Below are positions 1 through 6,645 of a stretch of DNA of 14,038 bases, in pieces. The stretch is taken from positions 1 through 14,038 of the forward strand of contig NZ_DIGV01000001.1 in NCBI RefSeq assembly GCF_002419815.1, written 5' to 3'. The notes beneath the pieces are model-generated. The model worked only from the letters and a program-made list of their open reading frames with translations. It was not told where the DNA came from and searched no databases. The translations under genes and the position numbers were made by a program. How positions within the stretch are numbered: the first letter of the stretch is position 1; every line of letters starts with the position of its first letter. The DNA is from Brevundimonas sp. UBA5713 (GTDB lineage: Bacteria; Pseudomonadota; Alphaproteobacteria; Caulobacterales; Caulobacteraceae).

Positions 1-1806
1 GGAGCCGCCGTCGCGCCGCACAGCTGGCCGGACGGCGTGACCTCTTTGGCCGACCATGTGCAAGGGCCCGAACAGTTGGCCGCCCGATTGGCATACTGTG
101 GCGTGACCAGCCGTGATCGCATCGCCGATCTGGCCCGTAGCCTGCCGCGCGGTGCCCGTCTGGTGACCAGAGAAGGCGACCTTTACCGCTGGGACGGGTT
201 CATCAGCCGCGCCGAGGCCCCGCGCCCCGCCGCTGTGCGACTGGCCCAGCGCACCCGACTGTCGGAACTGGAAGCCGAGAGTGACGCGGGCAAGCCTGCT
301 CTAGAGGCCGCTCAAGCCGCCTTGCGCGCCGCCACCGACGCCTTCCGCACCGCCGAGGAAAGCGTCAAACAGGCCCGTACCCGCCCCTTCGGTCTGGACA
401 AGGCCGTGACCAGCGCGCGCGACCGTCTGGAGCATCTGCGCCGCGAGCAAACCCGCAAGGAAGCCCGCGCCCAGTCGCTGGACGAAACCGTCGCCCGTCT
501 GGAAGCCGAAACCGCCGAGGCGCAAGAGGCCTATGACGCCGCCCAGTCGGTTGAGGCACCGTCCGAAACCATCGCCACCCTTCGCGGCGAACTGAACGCG
601 GCCCGCGCGGCCGCCGACACTGCCCGTCAGGCCTCCCAGAACGCCCGTTCACGCCGCGACGAAGAAGCCCGCGACCGCCAGCAGCGCGAACAGCGCCTTG
701 GCAGTCTGACGCGCGCGCATGAAAGCTGGCTGGGACGCTCAAAGGAATCCACCAGCCGTATCAAAACGCTGGAAAAGGATGCCGAAAAGGCCGCCGCTCA
801 ACTGAAAAAGGCCGAGGAAGCGCCGCAAGGTTTTGCCGAGCAGCGCTCCAAGCTGATGGATACGCTGGTCGCCGCCGAGACCCGTAAAAAGGCCGCGACC
901 GACGCCCTGCAACAAGTCGAGTTCGAGGCCACCGAGGCCGACCGGGCCGCCCGTGCCGCTGAAAGTGCAGCGGGCCAAGCACGTGAGGCGCGCGCTGCAC
1001 TGCATGCCCGTTCCGAAGCCGCAGACGAGCGCCTGACCGACGCCGACCGCACCCTGCGCGAGACGGCCCAGATGACACCCGAAGAACTGGGCCGCAAACT
1101 ACAGGAAGACGCCATCGCCCGCCCGCCGGACACCCAGGGCGCGGAGAACCTGTTGTTCGCTCTTGAGCGCGAGCGCGAGTCCATGGGCGCAGTAAACCTG
1201 CGCGCCGAGGAAGAGGCCGCCGAATACGACGACCGCCTCGGGGCGATGAAGACCGAGCGCATCGACTTGACGCAGGCCATCGCCAAACTGCGCGACGGCA
1301 TCGATGAGTTGAACGCCGAGGGTCGCGAGCGCCTGCTGGCGGCGTTCGAAGTCATCAACGAGAATTTCAAAGCCCTGTTCGAAGCCCTGTTCGGCGGCGG
1401 TCAGGCCGAGCTGAAACTGGTGGAAAGCGATGATCCGCTGGAAGCCGGTCTGGAGATCTATGCCTGCCCGCCCGGTAAACGCCTGTCGGTGATGAGCCTG
1501 ATGTCAGGCGGCGAACAGGCGCTGACGGCGGCGGCGCTGATCTTTGGCGTCTTCCTCGCCAACCCCGCCCCCGTCTGTGTGCTGGACGAGGTGGATGCGC
1601 CGCTGGACGACGCCAACGTCGACCGCTTCTGCAAAATGCTGAACGAAATGCGCAACCGCACCGACACGCGCTTTATCTGCATCACCCACAATCCGGTGAC
1701 CATGAGCCGGATGGACCGTCTTTACGGCGTGACCATGCCCGAGCGCGGCATGAGCCAGCTGGTCAGCGTGGACCTGAAACAGGCCGAAAACATTATTGCC
1801 GCTTGA
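1..1806 (+). CDS. smc: Chromosome partition protein SMC, C-terminal half (5' truncated by window edge)
   Basis: SMC is the ATPase of the bacterial condensin; it dimerises through a hinge and, with ScpA and ScpB, organises and helps segregate the chromosome. The frame is open from base 1, so the gene begins upstream; about 601 residues are visible, roughly half of a usual 1150-residue SMC. In order: the end of the hinge (about bases 1-210, with LVTREGDLYRWDGF at 160-201), a long Ala/Glu/Arg-rich coiled-coil arm (about 240-1340), then the C-terminal ATPase lobe. The lobe carries the ABC signature MSGGEQA (from base 1501), Walker B CVLDEVDAPLDD (about 1579-1614) and a switch histidine in ITHNP (from about 1681). 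The key residues look intact. The GTG at base 37 is internal, not a real start. The TGA stop lies inside the 3' end of the convergent glycosyltransferase gene (14-bp overlap). Confidence 0.96.
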   Translation, partial: GAAVAPHSWPDGVTSLADHVQGPEQLAARLAYCGVTSRDRIADLARSLPRGARLVTREGDLYRWDGFISRAEAPRPAAVRLAQRTRLSELEAESDAGKPALEAAQAALRAATDAFRTAEESVKQARTRPFGLDKAVTSARDRLEHLRREQTRKEARAQSLDETVARLEAETAEAQEAYDAAQSVEAPSETIATLRGELNAARAAADTARQASQNARSRRDEEARDRQQREQRLGSLTRAHESWLGRSKESTSRIKTLEKDAEKAAAQLKKAEEAPQGFAEQRSKLMDTLVAAETRKKAATDALQQVEFEATEADRAARAAESAAGQAREARAALHARSEAADERLTDADRTLRETAQMTPEELGRKLQEDAIARPPDTQGAENLLFALERERESMGAVNLRAEEEAAEYDDRLGAMKTERIDLTQAIAKLRDGIDELNAEGRERLLAAFEVINENFKALFEALFGGGQAELKLVESDDPLEAGLEIYACPPGKRLSVMSLMSGGEQALTAAALIFGVFLANPAPVCVLDEVDAPLDDANVDRFCKMLNEMRNRTDTRFICITHNPVTMSRMDRLYGVTMPERGMSQLVSVDLKQAENIIAA

Positions 1807-2605
1807 GCAGGTCCCTGAGCGCAGGTTTCAGAAGGAACCACGGCTCGACCAGATAGCGTGACGCCAGACGTTTGGGGTCATGGCACAGGCGATAGAGCCA
1901 TTCGATGCCCCACTCCCCCATCCAGCGCGGCGCGGGCTTTTGCATACCGACCTCATAGTCGAACGCCGCCCCCACCGGCATGACCACGCACGGCGGCAGG
2001 TCACGATAGTTCTGGGCAATCCAGACTTCCTGACGCGGCATGCCCATGCCCACCATCAGGATGTCGGGCGCGAAACGGCGGATGGCCGACAGCACCGACT
2101 GGTTTTCCTCGCCCTCGGCCTCGATATCAAAATAGCCGTCGCGACCGCCAAAGCGCACATCCGGATAGGCCATTTCCATCATGCGGATGGCCCCTGTAGC
2201 CACGCCCGGCTCGCCCCCCAGATAATACACACGCAGGCCATAACGCTGTGCCATGGCCCAGAACTGTTCTCGCCAGTCCAGATAGGTGGAGCGGTGCTCC
2301 GGTCCCGCAGGCTTTCCCGTCAGCTGCGCAAACTTGATCAGCGGCATGGAGTCGATCTGCACCAGATCGGCCATCGCATACAGATCGGCCATATCGGGGT
2401 GGCGCTCGACCAGATAAAGGCTGTGCAGATTGTGGTTGGCCACTATGGCGCGACGACGCCCGCGGGCAGCGAACTGGATCCAGTCCAGCACCTGCGCGCC
2501 GGTCATCAGGTCCATCGGCTGGCCCATGATGGTCACACGGGTGTGCGACGCGCCCGAAGTCGTGTTTTGTATGGCCGCGTCGGCGATGGCATCTGTGCTG
2601 GTCAT
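1793..2605 (-). CDS. WecG/TagA/CpsF-family (GT26) glycosyltransferase
   Basis: This 270-residue protein has the full length of the WecG/TagA/CpsF family, whose members transfer N-acetylmannosamine(uronic acid) or related sugars to a lipid-linked acceptor on the inner face of the membrane during surface polysaccharide or teichoic acid synthesis. Visible family features are ANHNLHSL (residues 56-63), QIDSMP around Asp85 (where the family's catalytic Asp sits), GMGMPRQEVW (186-195), GAAFDYEVG (212-220) and the C-terminal RWMGEWGIEWLYRL (227-240), which in studied members helps membrane association. No signal peptide or membrane helix is seen. In Caulobacter the holdfast enzyme HfsJ belongs to this family, so a holdfast or exopolysaccharide role is plausible, but the exact sugar and acceptor cannot be read here. 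No other polysaccharide genes are adjacent. There is no clear ribosome binding site; the ATG at 2605 lies 31 bp from the divergent neighbour. Confidence 0.92.
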   Translation of the reverse strand: MTSTDAIADAAIQNTTSGASHTRVTIMGQPMDLMTGAQVLDWIQFAARGRRRAIVANHNLHSLYLVERHPDMADLYAMADLVQIDSMPLIKFAQLTGKPAGPEHRSTYLDWREQFWAMAQRYGLRVYYLGGEPGVATGAIRMMEMAYPDVRFGGRDGYFDIEAEGEENQSVLSAIRRFAPDILMVGMGMPRQEVWIAQNYRDLPPCVVMPVGAAFDYEVGMQKPAPRWMGEWGIEWLYRLCHDPKRLASRYLVEPWFLLKPALRDLLKRQ

Positions 2606-2658
2606 CTACGGCCACAATAGATAACAGCGATTAACGATGGGTTCTCTGATGGTGACAA
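2606..2658 (-). promoter_or_regulatory. Candidate promoter for the glycosyltransferase gene, overlapping the divergent gene
   Basis: Only bases 2606-2636 separate two divergent start codons, so promoters must overlap coding sequence. Reading the minus strand, TTGTCA (2653-2658, 5 of 6 to the sigma-70 -35 consensus) is followed after exactly 17 bp by GTTAAT (2630-2635, 4 of 6 to the -10). This would start transcription near 2623 and leave a leader of about 18 nt. The -35 element falls in codons 6-8 of the rightward gene. I see no comparably good promoter for the rightward gene. This is a by-eye match only. Confidence 0.3.
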
Positions 2659-3116
2659 AAGTTCGCGCGGGCGCATTGTTTCTGGCTGCCCTGACGGCGA
2701 CGGCCACGCCCGCCTTTGCCCAAGCCAACGGCCTGCGTTTGCAGCTGACCGGCCAGGGGCGTTTTACCTATTTTGCTGATCTGGACAGCGTGCGCCCGCA
2801 CGCGGACGGGCGCGCCAGCCTGCGCGCGCTGCAACTGAATGACGAGCCGATGCAGCTCGGTGACAAGCGCTATCTGGGCGGCTGGTCATTGTGGGCGTTT
2901 GACTGCGACAACCGCTCGGCACAGCGGCTGGATTTTCAATCCCTGACCGATGACGGGCAACTGGGGCCGGCCACGCCAACGCGTACAGCGCCCTATCCCC
3001 TGGCGGCGGGCGGCGATGCCGCCGAACTGGCCGCCGTGGCCTGTCGCGAAACGGAGACGCGCGTCGATGCCCGGTCTCTCGCCGAAGCCATCGCCTTGGC
3101 CGCCGACAACGACTAG
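2637..3116 (+). CDS. Small exported protein, resembles surface-adhesin E family
   Basis: A 159-residue protein with a clear Sec signal peptide: basic TKVR, hydrophobic AGALFLAALTATATP, and a likely cleavage after AFA at residue 28. The mature part fits the small 'surface-adhesin protein E' layout: an early FTYFADLDSVR segment (43-53, the family's tyrosine/Asp-x-x-S-hydrophobic pattern), a central strand SLRALQLND (61-69), then WSLWAFDCDN (83-92) with Cys90, and a C-terminal AAVACRE with Cys136. The two cysteines could form a disulfide in the periplasm. The family match is by pattern and is moderate; function is unknown. An in-frame ATG at 2649 gives a more compact signal peptide and may be the true start; neither start has a good Shine-Dalgarno. 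The stop TAG is shared as a CTAG palindrome with the convergent mscS gene. Confidence 0.78.
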   Translation: MGSLMVTKVRAGALFLAALTATATPAFAQANGLRLQLTGQGRFTYFADLDSVRPHADGRASLRALQLNDEPMQLGDKRYLGGWSLWAFDCDNRSAQRLDFQSLTDDGQLGPATPTRTAPYPLAAGGDAAELAAVACRETETRVDARSLAEAIALAADND

Positions 3117-4255
3117 ATTTCGCCCTCGCCCAGATAATGCCCGCGCGTCGATTTCGGTGCCGGCTCTATCTGGGCCAGATCGACACGATCACGCGGCAAG
3201 GCCTCGGGGCATTCGTCGCGCATAAAGGCCAGCATTTTTTCACGGATTTCGCACTTCAGATCGAAAGCCTCGGTGGCATTGCGTGCGCTGGCCAAGCAGC
3301 GGATTTTCGCAGTGCGCTCGGTAATATCGAACACCACCAGACTGACAGTATCGCCGTCCCAGTGAATGGATTGGTGGACGACTTCTTCCAGCTTGGCACG
3401 CAGACGGTCGATGGGGGCCTCATAGTCCACCCACAGGAAGGCCGGTGCCAAGAGGCGGGTATCCATCCGCGTCCAGTTTTCGAACGGCTTCTGAATGAAA
3501 TAGGTCAGCGGCAACACGATACGCCGCCAGTCCCATAGTTTCACCACCACATAGGTGGACGTAATCTCCTCGACCCGCCCCCACTCACCCTCGACAACGA
3601 CGGCGTCGTCAATGCGGATAGGCTGGGCCGTGGCGATCTGGATGCCGGCGATCAGATTAGCCAAAAACGGCTGCAGCGCCAGGCCGGCGACGATACCGAC
3701 CACACCCGCCGAAGCCAGCAGCGACAGCCCCCACTGGCGCACGCCCGGAATGGTCAGCAGCGCCAGTCCGAGGAAAACCAGCAGGATCAGAACCTGTAGG
3801 ACGCGGCGCAGAATACGGGTCTGGGTAACCCTTTTGCGGGCGTGGGTGTTGGCGTCGTCCTCGGTGTCATAGCGTTTCAGCTGAACCTGAGCACCCGCGT
3901 CAACCAGCGTCGCCAAGGACCAACCCAGCCCCAGCAGGAAAGCCACCAGCAGCACCCGCCGTGCGACGATCGACATTTCCACCGACAACGGCGAAACCGT
4001 CACCGCCAAGGCCATGGCGAATATCATCACCAGCAGGCCCAGTTGCAGGCGCGCGCGCTCCAGCGCGCGCTGCCAGAAGCGGTCGCGTTTACGCGCGATA
4101 AAGCGCAGCGCCGCAAACACAACATAGTTGGCCAGCCACCCCGCAAAGGTGAAGGCCACCACGATGATGCTAATGACAGCCCATTTGGGCAGCCAGTTAA
4201 ACTGCCGCCACAGGCTGAAGACAGTATTGGTCAGGTCGATCACGAACTGGGGCAT
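3113..4255 (-). CDS. MscS-family mechanosensitive ion channel
   Basis: The 380-residue inner-membrane protein should form a channel that opens under membrane tension to release solutes on osmotic downshock. About five hydrophobic helices are visible (residues about 25-50, 72-90, 100-120, 150-170 and 175-208). The last is the pore-lining TM3 type, rich in Gly and Ala (SAGVVGIVAGLALQPFLANL, 182-201). It is followed by the beta domain, QPIRIDDAVVVEGEWGRVEE (211-230) and LPLTYFIQKPFENWTR (248-263), and an alpha/beta C-terminal vestibule. The N-terminus is longer than the three-helix E. coli MscS, as in many YnaI/YbdG-like paralogues. ATG 4255 is the first possible start, since an in-frame TAG lies four codons upstream, and it has no Shine-Dalgarno. 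The gene lies 69 bp after murG on the same strand, where murC would be expected, so it may be read through from the dcw operon or from its own promoter. Confidence 0.93.
   Translation of the reverse strand: MPQFVIDLTNTVFSLWRQFNWLPKWAVISIIVVAFTFAGWLANYVVFAALRFIARKRDRFWQRALERARLQLGLLVMIFAMALAVTVSPLSVEMSIVARRVLLVAFLLGLGWSLATLVDAGAQVQLKRYDTEDDANTHARKRVTQTRILRRVLQVLILLVFLGLALLTIPGVRQWGLSLLASAGVVGIVAGLALQPFLANLIAGIQIATAQPIRIDDAVVVEGEWGRVEEITSTYVVVKLWDWRRIVLPLTYFIQKPFENWTRMDTRLLAPAFLWVDYEAPIDRLRAKLEEVVHQSIHWDGDTVSLVVFDITERTAKIRCLASARNATEAFDLKCEIREKMLAFMRDECPEALPRDRVDLAQIEPAPKSTRGHYLGEGEI
4051..4070. repeat. Perfect 9-bp inverted repeat, alternating GC, inside mscS
   Basis: GCGCGCGCT-CC-AGCGCGCGC is a perfect inverted repeat with 9-bp arms and a 2-bp centre, largely alternating purine/pyrimidine. 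It encodes part of the ALERAR stretch of the channel protein between the first two membrane helices. The loop is too short for a tight RNA hairpin without opening a pair. It may simply reflect GC-biased Arg/Ala codons. Confidence 0.6.
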
Positions 4256-4282
4256 GGAGCCAGACTAAACGTCTTCGGCTCC
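4256..4282 (-). promoter_or_regulatory. Hairpin immediately upstream of the mscS start codon
   Basis: On the plus strand GGAGCCAGAC (4256-4265) pairs with GTCT and GGCTCC (4271-4274 and 4277-4282) across the loop TAAAC, with a 2-base bulge (TC, 4275-4276): ten base pairs, six of them in a GC-rich outer stem. In the mscS direction the stem ends directly against the ATG, and its 5' arm contains the only GGAG-like sequence nearby. No T-run follows on either strand, so it does not look like an intrinsic terminator. It could be a translational control hairpin, part of a murG 3' end, or an operator palindrome. Confidence 0.55.
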
Positions 4283-4290
4283 TGCCCCAA
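4262..4290 (-). promoter_or_regulatory. Weak candidate promoter predicting a leaderless mscS mRNA
   Basis: On the minus strand TTGGGG (4285-4290) and TAGTCT (4262-4267) are separated by exactly 17 bp. Each matches only 3 of 6 sigma-70 consensus bases, but these include the leading TTG and the -12, -11 and -7 positions of the -10 element. The predicted start point is the A of the mscS ATG, which would explain the missing ribosome binding site; leaderless messages are common in Caulobacter. It overlaps the hairpin described separately. Confidence 0.22.
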
Positions 4291-4324
4291 GAGGCGTGTT
4301 GGAGTGACGGTCTGTGAACCGGCG

Positions 4325-5425
4325 TTAGCGCGCGGCCGCGGTCGCCTCGACCAGATCGGCCAGACGCTCTGCGGCATCGGGAATGGCTACCGAACGGGCC
4401 GCCGCCGACATGGCCGACAAGGTCTCCGGATTCGCCAGCACCTCGCCCAGCACCTGCGTCAGGGCCTGCGCGCTAAAATCGTCCTCGGCGATCGTACGCG
4501 CGGCACCGGCATCGACCAGTACCTTGGCATTCAGGGTCTGGTGATCGTCAGTCGCGATCTTGAGCGGGATCAGCACCGACGGCATGGCGGCTACGGCCAG
4601 TTCCGAACAGGTGCCAGCGCCCGAGCGACCGATCACCAGATGGGCGCGGTTCAGTCGGTTGGCCATATCGTCAAAGAACTGTTCGACCTCGGCCTCGATA
4701 CCGGCCTCCTGATAGGTCTTGCGGGCTGCGGCCAGATTTTCAAAGCGGGCCTGCTGCGAGACACGCAAACGTTTGCGCAGTTCTTCCGGCAGGGCAGCCA
4801 GCGCCTTGGGCGTCTCTTCGGACAGGATGCGGGCCCCTTGGCTGCCGCCCGTCACCACCACATGGATCGGATCCTTGGCCTTGGGGGCCTTATAGGCGCG
4901 GTCGTACAGAGCGCGGATATCCGGTCGCACGGGGTTACCGACGACCTGTACATCATCGGCCACCGATTTGGGCGCACGGCCCAGAATGGAAAAGGCCGAC
5001 GCCACCGTATCCACGCTAGCGGCGATGAAGCGGTTGGTCTTGCCCAGTACGGCATTCTGTTCGTGGATAACGGTGGGACGGCGGGTTGCCACAGCCGCCA
5101 CCAGCGCGGGCGCGGACGGATAGCCGCCAAAGCCCACCACGACATCGGCCCCCAGCTGGTTGAACGCGGTCGACGCCTGACCGACACCCTTGATGATGGC
5201 AGTCCCTGCCTTGATCATCCCCACCACGCCTGAGCCTGTGGCGGCTTCCAGCGGCACGATCATCTCGGCGGGAAACTTCTGGGCATAGTTCTGGCCGCGC
5301 TTGTCGGTGGCCAGAATGATGCGCCAACCGCGCGCCTTCATCACCATGGCCAGCGCCTCGGCGGCGAACATGTGGCCACCGGTGCCGCCAGCGGCAATCA
5401 CACAGACGCGGGATGATGCAGTCAT
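4325..5425 (-). CDS. murG: UDP-GlcNAc:lipid I N-acetylglucosaminyltransferase MurG
   Basis: MurG is a peripheral inner-membrane GT-B enzyme that transfers GlcNAc from UDP-GlcNAc to lipid I, giving lipid II, the substrate for FtsW. The 366-residue length is normal. Visible motifs are the N-terminal glycine-rich loop GGTGGHMF (13-20), VVGFGGYPS (96-104), HEQNAVLG (121-128), the hinge GNPVR, the second glycine loop GGSQGAR (193-199), GRSGAGTCSELA (266-277, donor-binding region) and DDHQTLNA (293-300). No catalytic motif is missing. The gene follows ftsW after 41 bp, the longest spacer between adjacent genes inside the dcw run; only weak GAG-type ribosome binding sequence precedes the ATG at 5425. 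Downstream, murC would normally follow in alphaproteobacterial dcw clusters, but here a mechanosensitive channel gene does. Confidence 0.97.
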   Translation of the reverse strand: MTASSRVCVIAAGGTGGHMFAAEALAMVMKARGWRIILATDKRGQNYAQKFPAEMIVPLEAATGSGVVGMIKAGTAIIKGVGQASTAFNQLGADVVVGFGGYPSAPALVAAVATRRPTVIHEQNAVLGKTNRFIAASVDTVASAFSILGRAPKSVADDVQVVGNPVRPDIRALYDRAYKAPKAKDPIHVVVTGGSQGARILSEETPKALAALPEELRKRLRVSQQARFENLAAARKTYQEAGIEAEVEQFFDDMANRLNRAHLVIGRSGAGTCSELAVAAMPSVLIPLKIATDDHQTLNAKVLVDAGAARTIAEDDFSAQALTQVLGEVLANPETLSAMSAAARSVAIPDAAERLADLVEATAAAR

Positions 5426-5466
5426 AATCTCAGGCTCTCGGCTTCTATTGAGACAGGCTTTACAGC
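5426..5466 (-). other. 41-bp spacer between ftsW and murG
   Basis: This spacer is the widest gap inside the dcw run. It contains no convincing promoter and no terminator with a T-run. A 5-bp TCTCA/TGAGA pairing flanks a 16-base loop just before the murG ATG, and AAGCC occurs twice; both are weak and may be chance. The gene to its right ends with TAA at 5467-5469 on the minus strand. Confidence 0.4.
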
Positions 5467-6645
5467 TTAAGGCAGGATACGGCCACGCACACCGATATTG
5501 GTGCCCGGCTCATAGGCCCCCGGCACACGGCGCGTCAAAGACAGGGCAAACCCCATGGTCAGGCCCATGGCCACCATGGACGAGCCGCCATAGGAAATGA
5601 ACGGCAGGGTCATGCCCTTGGTCGGGATCAGGCTGAGGTTCACCGCCACATTGATGCAGGCCTGAAGGCCGATCAGGATGAACAGGCCCGCCGCCGCCGT
5701 CTGGGCGAACGGATTGGCCAACTTCATCGCCTTCTTCATGCCGCGCAGGACGATGAAGGCATAAAGGCCGATAATGATCAGCGACAGAACCAGACCGTAC
5801 TCCTCGGCCCCCACCGAATAGATGAAGTCGGTATGCAGGTCGGGCACATGGCGTTTCATCACGCCCTCGCCGATTCCGCGACCGACAAGGCCACCGGCGC
5901 GGATGGCCTCGGACGCACGGTCGATCTGGTGGGTGTCGGCGGTTTCGGGCGAGAAGAAGCGGTTCAGGCGGTCACGCATGTGGCCAAAGCTGAAATACAG
6001 CCCCGCCGCCGCGACCGGCAGCAAGGCTGCCACGCCCAAGATCCACTTCACCGGCATGCCCGCCATAAAGAAGACAGCGGCAAAGGTGGTGGTGATCAGC
6101 AGGGTCTGGCCGATGTCCGGCTGGATCAGCAGCAGCAGCACGACAAAGAACCAGGTGAAGACGGCCAGCGTCACACCCGGCACGCCCTGCCCCTTGCCGG
6201 ATTCCGAGAACATCCACGCCGCAAAAACGATCAGCCCGGGCTTGGCAAACTCGGACGGCTGCAGGCTGAACGGGCCCAGATTGATCCAGCGCGCCGCGCC
6301 CTTCACTTCGGACCCGATGAACGGCAGCAGCAGCATGGCAATGATGGCGCAGCCCAGCGTCAGCACCGCCAGACGCCGCACGCCCTTCATAGACAGCAAA
6401 CTGGAGGCCAGCATGGCCACGCAGCCCGCGCCGGAGAAGATGATCATCCGCCACGCATAGTGGAACGGGTCGGTCAGCGATTCATCCGCATTGATCGCCG
6501 CCGGACTGGAGGCGAAGCTGAGCATGACGCCAATGGCCATCAGCACCAGCGCCGCGATCAGCAGCGGGCGGTCTACCGTCCAGAACCAGTTGGCCAGCAG
6601 ACTGCGGTCGCTGCGCGAAAAGGGGTGGGCGTAGGACGAACTCAT
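5467..6645 (-). CDS. ftsW: Septal peptidoglycan glycosyltransferase FtsW (SEDS family)
   Basis: FtsW is the multi-helix SEDS protein that polymerises lipid II into glycan strands at the division septum, working as a pair with the transpeptidase FtsI and activated by FtsQLB. The 392-residue protein has about ten hydrophobic segments from residue 28 on. Family motifs seen are GAARWINLGPFSLQPSEFAK (116-135), QPDIGQTLL (175-183), HTDFIYSVGAEEYG (271-284, with Asp273 in the position of the catalytic Asp of E. coli FtsW D297) and PTKGMTLPFISYGGSS (341-356). These distinguish an active SEDS polymerase; FtsW rather than RodA is chosen from dcw context. The start overlaps the murD stop as ATGA. A perfect GGAGG (plus-strand CCTCC at 6653-6657) lies 7 bases upstream and fixes ATG 6645 as the start. 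Confidence 0.97.
   Translation of the reverse strand: MSSSYAHPFSRSDRSLLANWFWTVDRPLLIAALVLMAIGVMLSFASSPAAINADESLTDPFHYAWRMIIFSGAGCVAMLASSLLSMKGVRRLAVLTLGCAIIAMLLLPFIGSEVKGAARWINLGPFSLQPSEFAKPGLIVFAAWMFSESGKGQGVPGVTLAVFTWFFVVLLLLIQPDIGQTLLITTTFAAVFFMAGMPVKWILGVAALLPVAAAGLYFSFGHMRDRLNRFFSPETADTHQIDRASEAIRAGGLVGRGIGEGVMKRHVPDLHTDFIYSVGAEEYGLVLSLIIIGLYAFIVLRGMKKAMKLANPFAQTAAAGLFILIGLQACINVAVNLSLIPTKGMTLPFISYGGSSMVAMGLTMGFALSLTRRVPGAYEPGTNIGVRGRILP

Noticed and set aside
37..39. GTG at base 37 as the start of a separate 589-residue protein
   Set aside because: The frame is open to base 1 and already encodes SMC hinge sequence there, so this is an internal valine codon.
301..1370. Repetitive Ala/Glu/Arg-coding sequence in smc as a DNA repeat array
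   Set aside because: It is the coiled-coil arm of SMC; there is no fixed DNA repeat unit.
1880..2620. Open frame of 246 codons antisense to the glycosyltransferase
   Set aside because: His/Arg-rich shadow of a clear GT26 gene; no domain and no ribosome binding site.
4256..4282. Hairpin after murG as an intrinsic terminator of the dcw operon
   Set aside because: No T-run follows the stem in either direction; a factor-dependent 3' end cannot be excluded, but the intrinsic terminator call is not supported.
3842..5233. Open frame of 463 codons on the plus strand across mscS and murG
   Set aside because: It crosses two well-supported genes and their spacer, has Arg/His/Gln-rich composition and no known motif; a GC-rich shadow.
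5426..5466. TCTCA/TGAGA pairing before murG as a regulatory hairpin
   Set aside because: Only 5 bp around a 16-base loop with no extension; expected by chance.
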